Below, piece by piece: positions 1 through 8,914 of a DNA stretch of 64,000 bases; position 1 is the stretch's first letter, and each line of letters opens with the position of its first letter. The translations under genes and the position numbers were made by a program. Under the pieces are notes generated by a model. It was given only the letters and a program-made list of their open reading frames with translations. It did no database searches and was not told the origin of the DNA. Where the stretch lies: positions 62,001 through 126,000 of the forward strand of contig DATGZN010000093.1 of assembly GCA_035297145.1 (NCBI GenBank), read 5' to 3'. The DNA is from QHXW01 sp035297145. Its GTDB lineage: Bacteria; Acidobacteriota; Terriglobia; Bryobacterales; Bryobacteraceae.

Positions 1-1
1 G

Positions 2-646
2 TTTGCGGTGGAGAACGGGGGTGCCATCTTTATCCCCGCGGGCTATCTCGGCGGAGTTCCGGGCGCCACTCGGTGGAACGGATACGAGGTGATTGCGCAG
101 GGCATGCCCTATGCTGAGGTGATTACCCGCCTGGAACTCGCCTCGCGTGCCAGCGGATGCCGTGTTCGAGGTTTCCATGAAATGACGACGGAGCAGATCG
201 CCTCAGCCTGCCACATTCCTGTCGAACAAGCCATCCGGGCCAAGCGCCGCAAGTACGACGAGCCTTTCGAAGTCATCGACCTGGAACGCGCAGGCGAGCT
301 GGAGGCGGCTATCGCCGCGCAAGGAATGAAGAGCGTGCGAGGCGGACGCTTTCAGCACGTGAGCGGACAACACGACAAAGGATGTGCCGTCAAGCTGCTC
401 ACCGGCCTGTTCCGGCGGCGCGCCGACACCCGTGTGACCACCATTGGGTTGGGCGACAGCCTGAACGACATTCCGCTCCTCGTCGCGGTGGACGTTCCGG
501 TTGTGGTGCGCTCGGCCGACGTCACCGAGATCCTGGAACGGGTCCCGAATGCGCTTGTGGCGGAGAACAAAGGCCCAGAGGGATGGAGCGACGCTGTGCT
601 GGACATCTTACGTGACCATCTGTGCGACCGGGACGAAACTGCATAA
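2..646 (+). CDS. mpgP: Mannosyl/glucosyl-3-phosphoglycerate phosphatase, 5'-truncated by window edge
   Basis: HAD-superfamily phosphatase of the MPGP type, which removes the 3-phosphate from mannosyl- or glucosyl-3-phosphoglycerate to give the compatible solute. The open frame runs in from the window edge (Phe-Ala before the first GTG), so the catalytic N-terminal DxD lies upstream and is not seen. Visible are the ENGGAIFIP segment typical of the family near the fragment start, the cap domain, and the C-terminal HAD motif GDSLNDIPLL at about codon 150, which carries the Mg-binding acidic residues. The next gene encodes a sugar-phosphoglycerate synthase, which supports the pathway and suggests glucosyl rather than mannosyl substrate. 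Sugar specificity is inferred. Confidence 0.85.
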   Translation, partial: FAVENGGAIFIPAGYLGGVPGATRWNGYEVIAQGMPYAEVITRLELASRASGCRVRGFHEMTTEQIASACHIPVEQAIRAKRRKYDEPFEVIDLERAGELEAAIAAQGMKSVRGGRFQHVSGQHDKGCAVKLLTGLFRRRADTRVTTIGLGDSLNDIPLLVAVDVPVVVRSADVTEILERVPNALVAENKGPEGWSDAVLDILRDHLCDRDETA

Positions 647-787
647 CACGCAAAATGTGCATTGTCGCCCAAATGCGTTGGGCCCTGTGACGACGCGAAA
701 ATAGAAGCCCGCGGGCAGTGGCAGTTCAATTGCCCAGTCTTTTGAGCGCACTAAAAATCTGTCTATTCACGTGCTGAGGAGATTCTG

Positions 788-2017
788 ATGGCTGACTTTC
801 ACCAAACCGGAGTGGTCACGACTCTTCACCGGCTGAAGCCCAATAACATTGAAAGGCTGGAAGCCGACCTCGAGAAATTCTCCCGGAATCGTCCCATCGG
901 ACTGGTTTTGCCCGCGCTGTACTCGGAGTTCGAGACCGTTGCCATGCAGAAGATCGTGTCCGAACTCAAGCGCGTGCGCTATCTGCAACGGATCGTCCTG
1001 GTCTTGGGAAGGGCGACCCAGGAGCAATATGTACGCGCCCGCACATTTTTCAAAGACTTTTACACGCCGGTCACGACGGTTTGGATCGAGAGCGAAAGAA
1101 TACAGGATTTGCTGCGGATGCTGGAAGGGCGCGGGCTATCGGCAGGGGGTGACGGCAAGGGCCGTGCCTGCTGGCTGGCTTACGGCTATTTTCTGGCGGC
1201 GGGGGATTGCGACGTGATCGCCTTGCACGATTGCGACATCGTCAATTACGAACGGCAACTATTGGCGCGGCTGTGCTACCCGGTGGCGCACCCGCACCTC
1301 GGTTTTGAATTCTGCAAAGGCTACTACGCGCGCGTCACCGATCATCTGCACGGGCGCGTGACGCGGCTGTTCGTGACTCCGTTGATCCGGGTGCTGGACG
1401 GTATGGCACCGGGCGCGCCGTTCTTGAAGTATCTCGACAGTTTCCGCTATCCGTTGGCGGGCGAGTTCGCCATGGACATCAACCTGGCGCGCGTGAACCG
1501 CATACCCGGGGACTGGGGGCTGGAAGTGGGCGTACTGGCGGAGGTCTACCGTAACTGCGCGGTTACCCGCACTTGCCAAGTGGACCTGATGGACAATTAC
1601 GAGCACAAGCACCAGCCGATGTCGGAAGACGACCCGACCCAGGGACTCAACCGCATGGCTGGTGACATTGCGAAATCGCTATTCCGGACGCTGGCGGCGG
1701 AAGGATTGGTTTTCAGCGCGGACGATTTCCGGAGCCTGGAAGTGCGCTACGTCCGCATGGCCCAGGACACGAGCGACCGTTACTATGCCGACGCCATGCT
1801 GAACGGACTGAAGTTTGACCGGCACGCCGAGGAGATCGCGGTCACGGCCTTTGCGCGGAGTCTACGCCGGGCGGCGACCGAGTTCATTGAGGATCCACTG
1901 GGCCTTCCTCTCATCCCCAACTGGAATCGCGTGCTGGCGGCCATCCCGGAATTCTTCGAATTGCTGCAGGACGCGGTAGACAAAGATGCCCGGCAGGTCG
2001 CCGGACGAGCCGCGTAG
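788..2017 (+). CDS. gpgS: Glucosyl-3-phosphoglycerate synthase-like glycosyltransferase (GT81 type)
   Basis: 409-aa GT-A fold glycosyltransferase, probably joining an NDP-glucose to 3-phosphoglycerate as the first step of glucosylglycerate synthesis. A metal-binding DxD-type motif (HDCD) is at residues about 147-150, after a Rossmann-like N-terminal half (GLVLPALYSEF). A region with GEFAMDINLARVNRIPGDWG resembles the acceptor-binding part of GpgS. The ATG has a strong GAGGAG site seven bases upstream. It follows the phosphatase gene after about 140 bp and is 9 bp from the next glycosyltransferase, consistent with one solute-synthesis cluster. Mannosyl specificity cannot be excluded from sequence alone. 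Confidence 0.75.
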   Translation: MADFHQTGVVTTLHRLKPNNIERLEADLEKFSRNRPIGLVLPALYSEFETVAMQKIVSELKRVRYLQRIVLVLGRATQEQYVRARTFFKDFYTPVTTVWIESERIQDLLRMLEGRGLSAGGDGKGRACWLAYGYFLAAGDCDVIALHDCDIVNYERQLLARLCYPVAHPHLGFEFCKGYYARVTDHLHGRVTRLFVTPLIRVLDGMAPGAPFLKYLDSFRYPLAGEFAMDINLARVNRIPGDWGLEVGVLAEVYRNCAVTRTCQVDLMDNYEHKHQPMSEDDPTQGLNRMAGDIAKSLFRTLAAEGLVFSADDFRSLEVRYVRMAQDTSDRYYADAMLNGLKFDRHAEEIAVTAFARSLRRAATEFIEDPLGLPLIPNWNRVLAAIPEFFELLQDAVDKDARQVAGRAA

Positions 2018-2026
2018 GAGCGTCCC

Positions 2027-3370
2027 ATGGCAGAGCCGCTGCCCGACGATGCGCTCCGGGCCGCCGAATCAATCGGCAAAGCCGACATCGTGATCGGCAT
2101 TCCCAGCTACAACAGCGGCCGGACCATCGGCCACGTGGTTCGGGCCGCCAATGCGGGACTGAGCAAGTACTTCCCGCAACTGACCGGGGTGGTGATCAAT
2201 TCCGATGGCGGGTCGACGGACAACACGCGAGAAGCGGTTCTTTCGGAGAGCCTTGACGACGGGCACTTAATGCTGGTCTCGACGCCGCTTGCCCCGGCGC
2301 ACCGCCTCTCGGTTCCATACCACGGAATTCCCGGCAAGGGCAGCGCCTTCCGCCTGGTCTTCCAGATGGCCGCACTACTCGAGGCGAAAGCCTGCGCCGT
2401 GGTTGACTCCGACCTGCGCTCGATCACGCCGGAGTGGATCGATCTGCTGTTGCGGCCGATTCTCTCGGCTGACTTCGATTTTGTCGCTCCCTACTACCAC
2501 CGCCATAAGTACGACGGCACCATCACCAACAGCATTGTGTATCCGCTAACGAGATCTCTGTATGGCATGCGAGTGCGGCAGCCGATCGGCGGAGAATTCG
2601 GCATTTCAGCAAGGCTGATTGCCCGATATCTCGAAAGAGACGATTGGGAGACCGATGTAGCGCGCTATGGCATCGACATCTGGATGACCACTATCGCCAT
2701 GGCGGAAGGTTTTCGCGTTTGCCAGAGTTTTCTCGGCGCGAAGTTGCATGACGCCAAGGATCCCAGTTCCGACCTGAGTGCGATGTTGCAACAGGTGGTG
2801 GGCAGCGTGTTCCTGCTCATGAAGGAGTATGAAGCAGTCTGGCGGGAGCGGATCGGAAGCCAGCCGGTGGCGCTGTACGGGTTCCGGTACGACGTCGGCT
2901 TAGACCCGATCGATGTGAACGTCGAGCGCATGGTGAATGCCTTCTGCCGCGGTTGCCAGGATTTGGGAGAAGTCTGGTCCACGGCGCTGCAGCAGGAGAC
3001 ATACTCCCACCTGCAGGAACTGGCGAACACGGCGTGCGGCGGCGCCCGCGATTTTCGGATGGAGGACGAGCTGTGGGCAAAAGTGATCCTGGATTTTGCC
3101 TGCGCGTTTAAGAAGCATCCGCTTTTGTCGCGTCAGCTATTACAGTCTTTGACTCCGCTGTATCTGGGGCGTGTGGCCTCGTTCGTTCAGCAAACGCAGA
3201 AGGTGGGTTCGGTGAGAGTCGAGGAAGATATCGAAAAACTGTGTCTGACGTTTGAGTCACTCAAGCCTTACTTACTCAATCAATGGGTCAACGAGCCTCC
3301 TCCGGCAATGGAGACATCGCACATGCCGCCAGTGCCGGAGCGAGCCGAACAAGCGAAGTTGGAGGTGTGA
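2027..3370 (+). CDS. GT2-like glycosyltransferase, candidate glucosylglycerate synthase
   Basis: 447-aa GT-A glycosyltransferase. The N-terminus IGIPSYNSGRTIGHVV is the usual nucleotide-sugar-binding start of GT2-like enzymes. DSD at residues 127-129 is the metal/nucleotide-binding motif, and GGEFGIS and HDAKDPSSD near residue 240 resemble the single-step mannosyl-/glucosylglycerate synthases. The C-terminal 150 residues are helical and unassigned. It starts 9 bp after the gpgS-like gene, so the two are almost certainly co-transcribed. The cluster may therefore hold both a two-step route (synthase plus phosphatase) and a direct glycerate route, as described from memory for Persephonella. Assignment to that direct activity is inference. 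Confidence 0.6.
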   Translation: MAEPLPDDALRAAESIGKADIVIGIPSYNSGRTIGHVVRAANAGLSKYFPQLTGVVINSDGGSTDNTREAVLSESLDDGHLMLVSTPLAPAHRLSVPYHGIPGKGSAFRLVFQMAALLEAKACAVVDSDLRSITPEWIDLLLRPILSADFDFVAPYYHRHKYDGTITNSIVYPLTRSLYGMRVRQPIGGEFGISARLIARYLERDDWETDVARYGIDIWMTTIAMAEGFRVCQSFLGAKLHDAKDPSSDLSAMLQQVVGSVFLLMKEYEAVWRERIGSQPVALYGFRYDVGLDPIDVNVERMVNAFCRGCQDLGEVWSTALQQETYSHLQELANTACGGARDFRMEDELWAKVILDFACAFKKHPLLSRQLLQSLTPLYLGRVASFVQQTQKVGSVRVEEDIEKLCLTFESLKPYLLNQWVNEPPPAMETSHMPPVPERAEQAKLEV

Positions 3371-3374
3371 AGCC

Positions 3375-4076
3375 ATGGTCCGAACACTGCAAACGGTTCT
3401 CGAAAGCATGCTGGATCGGCTGTATAAATATGTGACGATCTACCTGCCTTCACTTCTGGCGGCCGTGATTCTTTTTCTCGGCGCCTATTTGATGGCGGTC
3501 GTGGCGCGCTGGGTGCTTTACCGGATCTTCAAAGGACCCGCAATCGACAAATTCCTGCGGCAGAGCGGGCTGGCCTTCATGATCGATCCCTCGGGCCGAT
3601 TGCGGGCAACGCGCATCGTGGCCGAGACCGTCTACTGGGCCTTTCTCTTGTCTGGTTTTCTACTCGGCCTGAGTGTCTTCGACACGGATATCACCACTCA
3701 AATCATTCAGAGCCTCGTGTTTCTGATGCCAAAATTGGTCATGGCCGCCCTGATTCTCTTGGGCGGAGCGTGGCTGGGTCACTATCTCGGACGTGGCATG
3801 TTGGTGTGGGCCGTGAATGAAGGCATTCCCGGCGCCCGCCGTCTGGCTGTAGTGGTGCGCATCGTCGTGATGTTCGTGGCAGTGGTTGTAGCCGCTGATC
3901 AGCTTGACTTCGCCCGCAGTGTGTTCCTGGCCGCTTTCATCATTCTGGTGGGAGGCGGGGTGTTAACCGCGAGCCTGGCGATCGGCCTGAGCGGGGTGGG
4001 GCGGCGCCTTCTGCACGCACAAAAGGAGCAGCAAACCGACGACTCCCGCGAGCGGTCCCTATGGAATCATCTCTAG
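3375..4076 (+). CDS. Mechanosensitive-channel-like TM-helix membrane protein
   Basis: 233-aa integral membrane protein with four to five hydrophobic helices (about 20-40, 80-105, 112-135, 155-180, 183-210) and no large soluble domain. The repeated pattern of a hydrophobic helix followed by a short glycine-rich turn resembles the TM_helix units found in small MscS-related proteins. The ATG at 3375 is chosen because it lies 4 bp past the upstream stop; an in-frame start further 5' would overlap that gene deeply. Its place at the end of the solute-synthesis cluster suggests a role in osmotic response, perhaps solute release. Channel activity is inferred from family resemblance and context. Confidence 0.6.
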   Translation: MVRTLQTVLESMLDRLYKYVTIYLPSLLAAVILFLGAYLMAVVARWVLYRIFKGPAIDKFLRQSGLAFMIDPSGRLRATRIVAETVYWAFLLSGFLLGLSVFDTDITTQIIQSLVFLMPKLVMAALILLGGAWLGHYLGRGMLVWAVNEGIPGARRLAVVVRIVVMFVAVVVAADQLDFARSVFLAAFIILVGGGVLTASLAIGLSGVGRRLLHAQKEQQTDDSRERSLWNHL

Positions 4077-4202
4077 GTAACGCGTAGATATTTCCTTGTC
4101 ACGGCCGTGCACTTAATACGGTGTGCAGCAGATAACCTCGTGATACCCACTGATTCCATTAGTCATCGGACTCTGGTATCCGGATTGCCCTCTCGCATGT
4201 GA

Positions 4203-4226
4203 GCGCCGGGTCAGGTTTCCCGGCGC
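4203..4226 (+). promoter_or_regulatory. GC-rich hairpin in the leader of the next gene
   Basis: Perfect 8-bp inverted repeat GCGCCGGG/CCCGGCGC around an 8-nt loop, ending 27 bp before the ATG at 4254. No T-tract follows, so it is not a typical terminator. It could mark the end of the preceding operon or act in the 5' leader; the function is unknown. Confidence 0.4.
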
Positions 4227-4253
4227 GGGCAGTACGCGAAAGGGGTAAAGAAG

Positions 4254-5135
4254 ATGGATAACGATGGTCTGTCTGCAACGCATGAGGAGGAGCGCAAGAG
4301 CGCACGTGCAACTAAGTTCGCTTTGGCTGGAATGCTGGTGGTATTGGCAATAGCGAACGGATATCTGTTCTGGCGGCTGAGCCGCGTGGATGCGAAGATT
4401 TCGCAATGGCAGGCCGCGACTTCGCAGCAGATTTCCGAGCTGCGCGAGAATGCCTCTCTCAGTGATTCGGCGCATGCTAAGTCTTTAGCAGGGCTGCAGG
4501 CGGAGCTTGCCGAAGCGCGCCAGGAAGCCGCGGAAACCGCGGGACACGCCAAAGTGGACGCGTTGAAGCACGCCGATCAATTAGCGCGGCGGCTGGTGGC
4601 CGAGCAGCAGCAACAACAGCAGCAGGTGGCATCGGAGCTGAATGAGGTCAAACAGAGCGCTACCACGGCAAACTCCAAGCTGGCCGACGTCACGAACGAC
4701 GTTGCGGCCACTAAAACCGACGTCGCATCCACGAAGACCGAACTCGAGAATACGGTGACGGACCTGAAGCGCGTGCGCGGTGACATGGGCGTGCTAAGCG
4801 ACCGGATCGCAACTAACGGGACGGAACTTGCCGCGCTGCGGGCGATCGGGGAACGCAATTATGTCGAGTTCAACCTGACGAAATCGAAGACGCCGCAAAA
4901 GGTCGGGGGCGTCCAGTTGTTGGTGAAGAAAACAGACCCCAAGCGGAGCCGGTTCACCATTGAAATCGAGGCGGATGACCGGACGGTGGAGAAACGCGAC
5001 CGGACACTCAATGAGCCCGTGCAGTTCTACGTGGCCAAGGCTCGCCAGCCTTACGAAATCGTGGTGAACGAGATTACCAAGGACCACCTGGTGGGCTATC
5101 TGGCAACTCCAAAGGTGGAAATGGCGCGGCGGTAG
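4254..5135 (+). CDS. Single-pass membrane protein with long coiled coil, unknown function
   Basis: 293 aa. A charged N-terminus is followed by one membrane helix (about residues 24-43, ALAGMLVVLAIANGYLFW). Then comes a long alanine/glutamine-rich helix (about 45-200) with heptad spacing, a Q-tract (EQQQQQQQ) and near-repeats such as VAATKTD/VASTKTE. A compact C-terminal domain of about 90 residues (FNLTKSKTPQKVGGVQLLVKK onward) looks beta-rich. The topology suggests a cytoplasmic N-terminus and an extracytoplasmic coiled coil. An AAAGGGG ribosome site precedes the ATG. No family recognised; the role could be envelope scaffolding, but this is speculative. Confidence 0.7.
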   Translation: MDNDGLSATHEEERKSARATKFALAGMLVVLAIANGYLFWRLSRVDAKISQWQAATSQQISELRENASLSDSAHAKSLAGLQAELAEARQEAAETAGHAKVDALKHADQLARRLVAEQQQQQQQVASELNEVKQSATTANSKLADVTNDVAATKTDVASTKTELENTVTDLKRVRGDMGVLSDRIATNGTELAALRAIGERNYVEFNLTKSKTPQKVGGVQLLVKKTDPKRSRFTIEIEADDRTVEKRDRTLNEPVQFYVAKARQPYEIVVNEITKDHLVGYLATPKVEMARR

Positions 5136-5283
5136 TGGCGGCAAGTGCTGGGGCAGCGCATCCCTTACGCGAGGGCGCTGCCTCAGCCACGCCGGAAAAG
5201 CCTTCCTGACAAAACAATTCCAAAACTGAAACTGATAGTGACGCGGCGGCCCGCCATTCGCTAGGCTGTATTTGAGCGAACTG

Positions 5284-5601
5284 ATGAAAGTCATTGCCGA
5301 TTTGTGCCTCATCCCGCTGGGAATCGGAGTGTCGGTTTCCCGTGAAGTGGCGGCATGCGAGCGCATTCTTACCGAAGCCGGCCTGAAGACCCGGCTCCAC
5401 GCCTATGGGACGAACATCGAAGGCGAATGGGACGCCGTGTTCGCCGCCATCAAGCAGTGCCACGAAACCATTCATGCCATGGGCGTACCGCGCATCTCCA
5501 CGAACATTCGAGTAGGTACTCGCACCGATCGCGAACAGACCATGGACGACAAAGTACGCAGCGTTGAGGAGAAGCTGGGAAGAGGAGAGGGATCCCGGTG
5601 A
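5284..5601 (+). CDS. Thiamine-binding-type protein, MTH1187/YkoF family (UPF0045)
   Basis: 105-aa protein with the conserved layout of the MTH1187 family: an N-terminal strand (KVIADLCLIPLGIGVSVS), GTNIEGEWDAVFAAIKQCHE, an R-rich strand (RISTNIRVGTRTD) and a C-terminal K-V-R-S-VEEKLG helix. Members are small ferredoxin-like folds that oligomerise, and some bind thiamine or its precursors. The ATG is chosen because family members begin MKV/MIV; a TTG at 5272 with a weak upstream site would add four residues. The stop overlaps the GTG of the next gene (GTGA), so the two are probably translationally coupled, which is unexpected for a heme protein partner. Confidence 0.8.
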   Translation: MKVIADLCLIPLGIGVSVSREVAACERILTEAGLKTRLHAYGTNIEGEWDAVFAAIKQCHETIHAMGVPRISTNIRVGTRTDREQTMDDKVRSVEEKLGRGEGSR

Positions 5602-6992
5602 AGAGAATCGCGGTGAAATCCACAGTGCTCCTGCTGGCCCTGGGTGGCGTGTGGCTTACATCCGCCAGCGAGGTGACTTTCACCCGCGATGTGGCTCCGA
5701 TTCTCTACAAGCGTTGCGTGGCCTGCCATCATGCGAACGATATCGCGCCAATGCCGCTCCTGACATTCGAACAGGCGCGGCCGTGGGCCAAGGCGATTCT
5801 CGAAGCGGTGCTGACCCGGCAGATGCTGCCCTGGCACGCCGATCCACACTACGGCGAATTTGGAAATGACCGCCGCTTGACGGATGTGGAGATTGCCACA
5901 GTCCAGGCGTGGGTGGTTGGAGGCGCACCACAAGGCGACCCGAAGGACCTGCCGCCGGCGCCTCATTTTACCGAAGGCTGGAGAATCGGCAAGCCCGATG
6001 TGATCATTCCTATTCCCAACGATTACCTGGTGAAGGTAAACGCTCCGGATGCCTACCTGTACTTCACCGTGCCAACCAACTTCACGGAGGATACGTGGGT
6101 AACGGCGGTGGAGCTCAGGCCCGGAAACCGGCGCGTCGTGCATCACGCGCATGTGTTCTTGCACGCGCCGCCTAAGCCGCTGCCGGCCAACGAACCGGAG
6201 CAGCGTAAGCAGCCCGAGCATGAACCTTTCACCATTGAGGATGGACAGGTGCACCACATTAACCCGTCGCTACCGGTGGTGGACGACGGCTGCTCGTCAC
6301 CCGATGGCGGCAATTGGCCGGGTGGACATGCCAGCGAGGACGGCGCCATGTTGGGCTCGTATCTGCCGGGCAAGGATCCGGACATTTTTCCGGCGGGATA
6401 TGCACGCCTAATTCCGGCCGGCTCAAGCCTGACCTTTCAAATCCACTACAATGCGCAGTCCGTCAAGTCCGACGAGACGGATCGCACGAGTGTCGGTTTA
6501 ATCGTTGCCAGGACCCCGCCGAAGCAGCGCCTGCGCCGGCTGGACGTACATAATTTCCTGTTTCTGATACCGCCGGGCGATCCCGATCATCGCGTCACTG
6601 CGTGCTACACGTTTCCAGACAACGTGGATCTAATGTCCTACACGGCGCATATGCACCTGCGCGGAAAGGATATGAAGTTCGACGCGGTTCATCCGAATGG
6701 CCGGCGAGAAACCTTATTTTCAGTACCGAAGTACGATTTCAACTGGCAAACGGAATATCAACTGGCCAAGCCGGTGGCCATCGAGAAGGGCACGAAGATC
6801 ATCATCACCGCCCACTTCGACAACTCACCGAACAACAAATACAATCCCGATCCATCGAAAACGATCCGGTGGGGCGAGCCGAGCACAGAGGAGATGATGG
6901 ACGGCTGGTTCGAATATATTCTCCCGGACGGCCCGCCAGGCGCCGCAGTGTCAACAGCGCCAAACGAGCGCCCGGCGCGGAACCCTCTCTAG
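5598..6992 (+). CDS. Secreted c-type heme protein with ascorbate-monooxygenase-like beta domains
   Basis: 464 aa starting at GTG, with a good AGAGGAGAGGG ribosome site. The signal peptide is residues 1-23. The first 110 residues form a cytochrome c-like domain with one heme site, CVACHH, preceded by FTRDVAPILYKR as in planctomycete and acidobacterial cytochromes; MLPWH may supply the distal ligand. Residues about 150-440 contain many histidines in pairs (RRVVHHAHVF, HIHYN-like, TAHMHLRG) that resemble the copper type II ascorbate-dependent monooxygenase fold. Probably a periplasmic redox protein; the substrate is unknown. It overlaps the upstream thiamine-binding gene by 4 bp. The monooxygenase relationship is a fold-level guess from the histidine pattern. 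Confidence 0.7.
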   Translation: MKRIAVKSTVLLLALGGVWLTSASEVTFTRDVAPILYKRCVACHHANDIAPMPLLTFEQARPWAKAILEAVLTRQMLPWHADPHYGEFGNDRRLTDVEIATVQAWVVGGAPQGDPKDLPPAPHFTEGWRIGKPDVIIPIPNDYLVKVNAPDAYLYFTVPTNFTEDTWVTAVELRPGNRRVVHHAHVFLHAPPKPLPANEPEQRKQPEHEPFTIEDGQVHHINPSLPVVDDGCSSPDGGNWPGGHASEDGAMLGSYLPGKDPDIFPAGYARLIPAGSSLTFQIHYNAQSVKSDETDRTSVGLIVARTPPKQRLRRLDVHNFLFLIPPGDPDHRVTACYTFPDNVDLMSYTAHMHLRGKDMKFDAVHPNGRRETLFSVPKYDFNWQTEYQLAKPVAIEKGTKIIITAHFDNSPNNKYNPDPSKTIRWGEPSTEEMMDGWFEYILPDGPPGAAVSTAPNERPARNPL

Positions 6993-6996
6993 TTCT

Positions 6997-8172
6997 CTAG
7001 CCCGGTCCGCACAGGGTCGAGAAGGTTTGAAAGGTCCCTAGGAAAGAGTAGAAGCCACCCACGGAGAACGAAGGCGCGATATGCAGAAAGTAGGGCAAAA
7101 AAGCTTCGTCCTGGAGATGGTAACTGGTTCCATTGGTTATCTGAACAAATGCCACTGGAGGGGATTCCAGGACATCGCCGGTTTCGAAGTTGAGTTGACA
7201 GGCGCCGCCCGACCCAGGGAGCACGTAGGGAGCAACCAGATTGACACCGCCGAAAAGCGGACCTCCCGCAAAGGGATCGTTCAACCACTCGGATACCTCG
7301 TGGCTAAGAGCCTGCACATCCACAATGAGATCCCCGAAGAAGGTGCCGGGCTCCACAAACGTTGCAAACACCCAGGTCTGGGCCGTCGCATTGGGCCCAA
7401 ACGCTGAGTTATGGAACCCCAACGCACAGCAGAACTGCAGTTGCCCTTGCGAGCCCAAAACGACGTTGTCGGTCACGAAAATCGGAAGTTGGTTCGCGGT
7501 GTATGACGGCAGCACGGCTCCAAGGACCTGATCGAAAAAGACTGGGTCCACTACGCCGAGGAAACCGCCGTTCTGAAGCTGGAACGCATTACCTTCGCCT
7601 GCCGGAACCTTGACGGTTACGGTTGGCGCAACCACCGGTGTACCGAGAAGCACGTGATAGCCGGCCTGAGAGAACCCTGGCAGATTCCAGAACTCGCCCC
7701 GTTGAATCGCATCCCCGAATTGCGTGGTTCCGAGGTCAACACCGCCGGTGGTGTAGTCTGCCGACAAGAAAATGGGTGAATTCTCCGTTGCTGCGATTAT
7801 GTTCGTCCCGTCCAGCACGGGGTTGCCAGCATTCGGAAAGACGAACTTCAGCGGTACCAGTACGGAAGGAACAATGGTAGTGGCCGCTCCGAGACTGGGG
7901 TCGGTCCCGACGATATTAAACGGGAGTTCCTTGCTATTCAACGAGAGATGGTCGGCTGTGAAGAAGGTCAGCCCGGGAGGCGTCGGGGCCGAACTCGATC
8001 GTAGCTTTTGCTTCGGTCCGGGGCCGAGTGCCCGGCCCAGTTTTAGGGTCACCTTTACCTTGGTGCCATTTGCGAGTTCCAACGTACCCTGTCCGAAACC
8101 GGGAACAAAACCAAAAATCGCCACTCCAACGATAAATAGTGACCTGGTTGAGGTCAGCAAACGACCGGGCAT
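6997..8172 (-). CDS. Secreted protein with HExxE motif, function unknown
   Basis: 391 aa. The start is placed at the ATG preceded by CGGAGG six bases upstream; an earlier ATG lacks a site. A signal peptide covers roughly residues 1-28 (LFIVGVAIFGFVPGFGQG). The bulk is beta-rich with few charged residues. Around residue 290, ALSHEVSEWLNDPF contains HExxE followed by a conserved NDP, which could be a metal site resembling gluzincin-type peptidases, although the downstream ligands are not obvious. No PEP-CTERM or other sorting tail is seen. It sits head-to-tail with the PEP-CTERM gene on the same strand. Peptidase activity is only a possibility. Confidence 0.6.
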   Translation of the reverse strand: MPGRLLTSTRSLFIVGVAIFGFVPGFGQGTLELANGTKVKVTLKLGRALGPGPKQKLRSSSAPTPPGLTFFTADHLSLNSKELPFNIVGTDPSLGAATTIVPSVLVPLKFVFPNAGNPVLDGTNIIAATENSPIFLSADYTTGGVDLGTTQFGDAIQRGEFWNLPGFSQAGYHVLLGTPVVAPTVTVKVPAGEGNAFQLQNGGFLGVVDPVFFDQVLGAVLPSYTANQLPIFVTDNVVLGSQGQLQFCCALGFHNSAFGPNATAQTWVFATFVEPGTFFGDLIVDVQALSHEVSEWLNDPFAGGPLFGGVNLVAPYVLPGSGGACQLNFETGDVLESPPVAFVQITNGTSYHLQDEAFLPYFLHIAPSFSVGGFYSFLGTFQTFSTLCGPG

Positions 8173-8231
8173 AATGAACCTCCGATATGGCAATACCTTT
8201 TGATGGCTCGATTCCACAGTACGACAACCGG

Positions 8232-8774
8232 TTAACCGGCTGGATTCCTGTTTTCTGTGCCGCGGAGCCGCAACGGCGATCGCAGTCGCGCTCGCGCGAA
8301 CCAGGCAAGTACAACGAGGCTGATGCCAACGAGTACCCAGCTTGCAGGCTCTGGGGTACCCAGAATATAAGTGATTCCGGTTCCACTCGAAGTGTATGAG
8401 GCAATTCCGTTTGGCCCTTCGACGATGACGACTGCGTTCGCGCTGAAGGTCGAGGGGAGCGGAGTACTGTCATCGGAACTGAACAAGAACGCTTGATCTC
8501 CCACGCCAGTTCCCGCGCCCGTATCCAATATATCGTTGAAGATCCTGAATACATCACTAATGGCGCTGAGGTCCGGCTCCAGCACGATGACATCGCCGGC
8601 GAAGGTTGCGAACGGCAGATCCACCACAACATTCTCTGGTATGTCGCACGTGGAGAAGTTGGGAGTACAATTCGCCAACACGTCAGCGAAGCAAGGGAAT
8701 GAAAGCAGCCCCAGTAGGCTCAGGAACAGTACCACCCTGGCAAAGCGTTTTCTCAATTCGCACTCAGTTTTCAC
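8232..8774 (-). CDS. PEP-CTERM sorting-domain secreted protein
   Basis: 180 aa from a GTG start with a GGGGGA site; an ATG 17 codons earlier is an alternative. An N-terminal signal peptide (VVLFLSLLGLLSFPCFAD) is followed by a low-charge beta-rich region with four cysteines near its start. The tail TPEPASWVLVGISLVV plus an arginine cluster is the classic PEP-CTERM signal, recognised and cleaved by an exosortase for surface or EPS delivery. No exosortase gene is in this window. The passenger domain is not recognised. The gene follows the same orientation as the neighbouring secreted HExxE protein and may be transcribed with it. Confidence 0.8.
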   Translation of the reverse strand: MKTECELRKRFARVVLFLSLLGLLSFPCFADVLANCTPNFSTCDIPENVVVDLPFATFAGDVIVLEPDLSAISDVFRIFNDILDTGAGTGVGDQAFLFSSDDSTPLPSTFSANAVVIVEGPNGIASYTSSGTGITYILGTPEPASWVLVGISLVVLAWFARARLRSPLRLRGTENRNPAG

Positions 8775-8914
8775 TATTTTCCCCCGCAGGGAAAGGAGTA
8801 TACATCCAAATCGCCTGATTGTCACCGGATTTTCGTCGAATTCTTGGGGAGGCGGCGGAATTTAACACGAAGGGCGTTGACCCCAAAGCCCCTGGGTACA
8901 CTCGAGCATTGGAG

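Noticed and set aside
712..742. Terminator after the sugar-phosphoglycerate phosphatase gene
   Set aside because: GGGCA/TGCCC stem is only 5 bp and the T-run is four bases; too weak to call, and the gene cluster probably continues.
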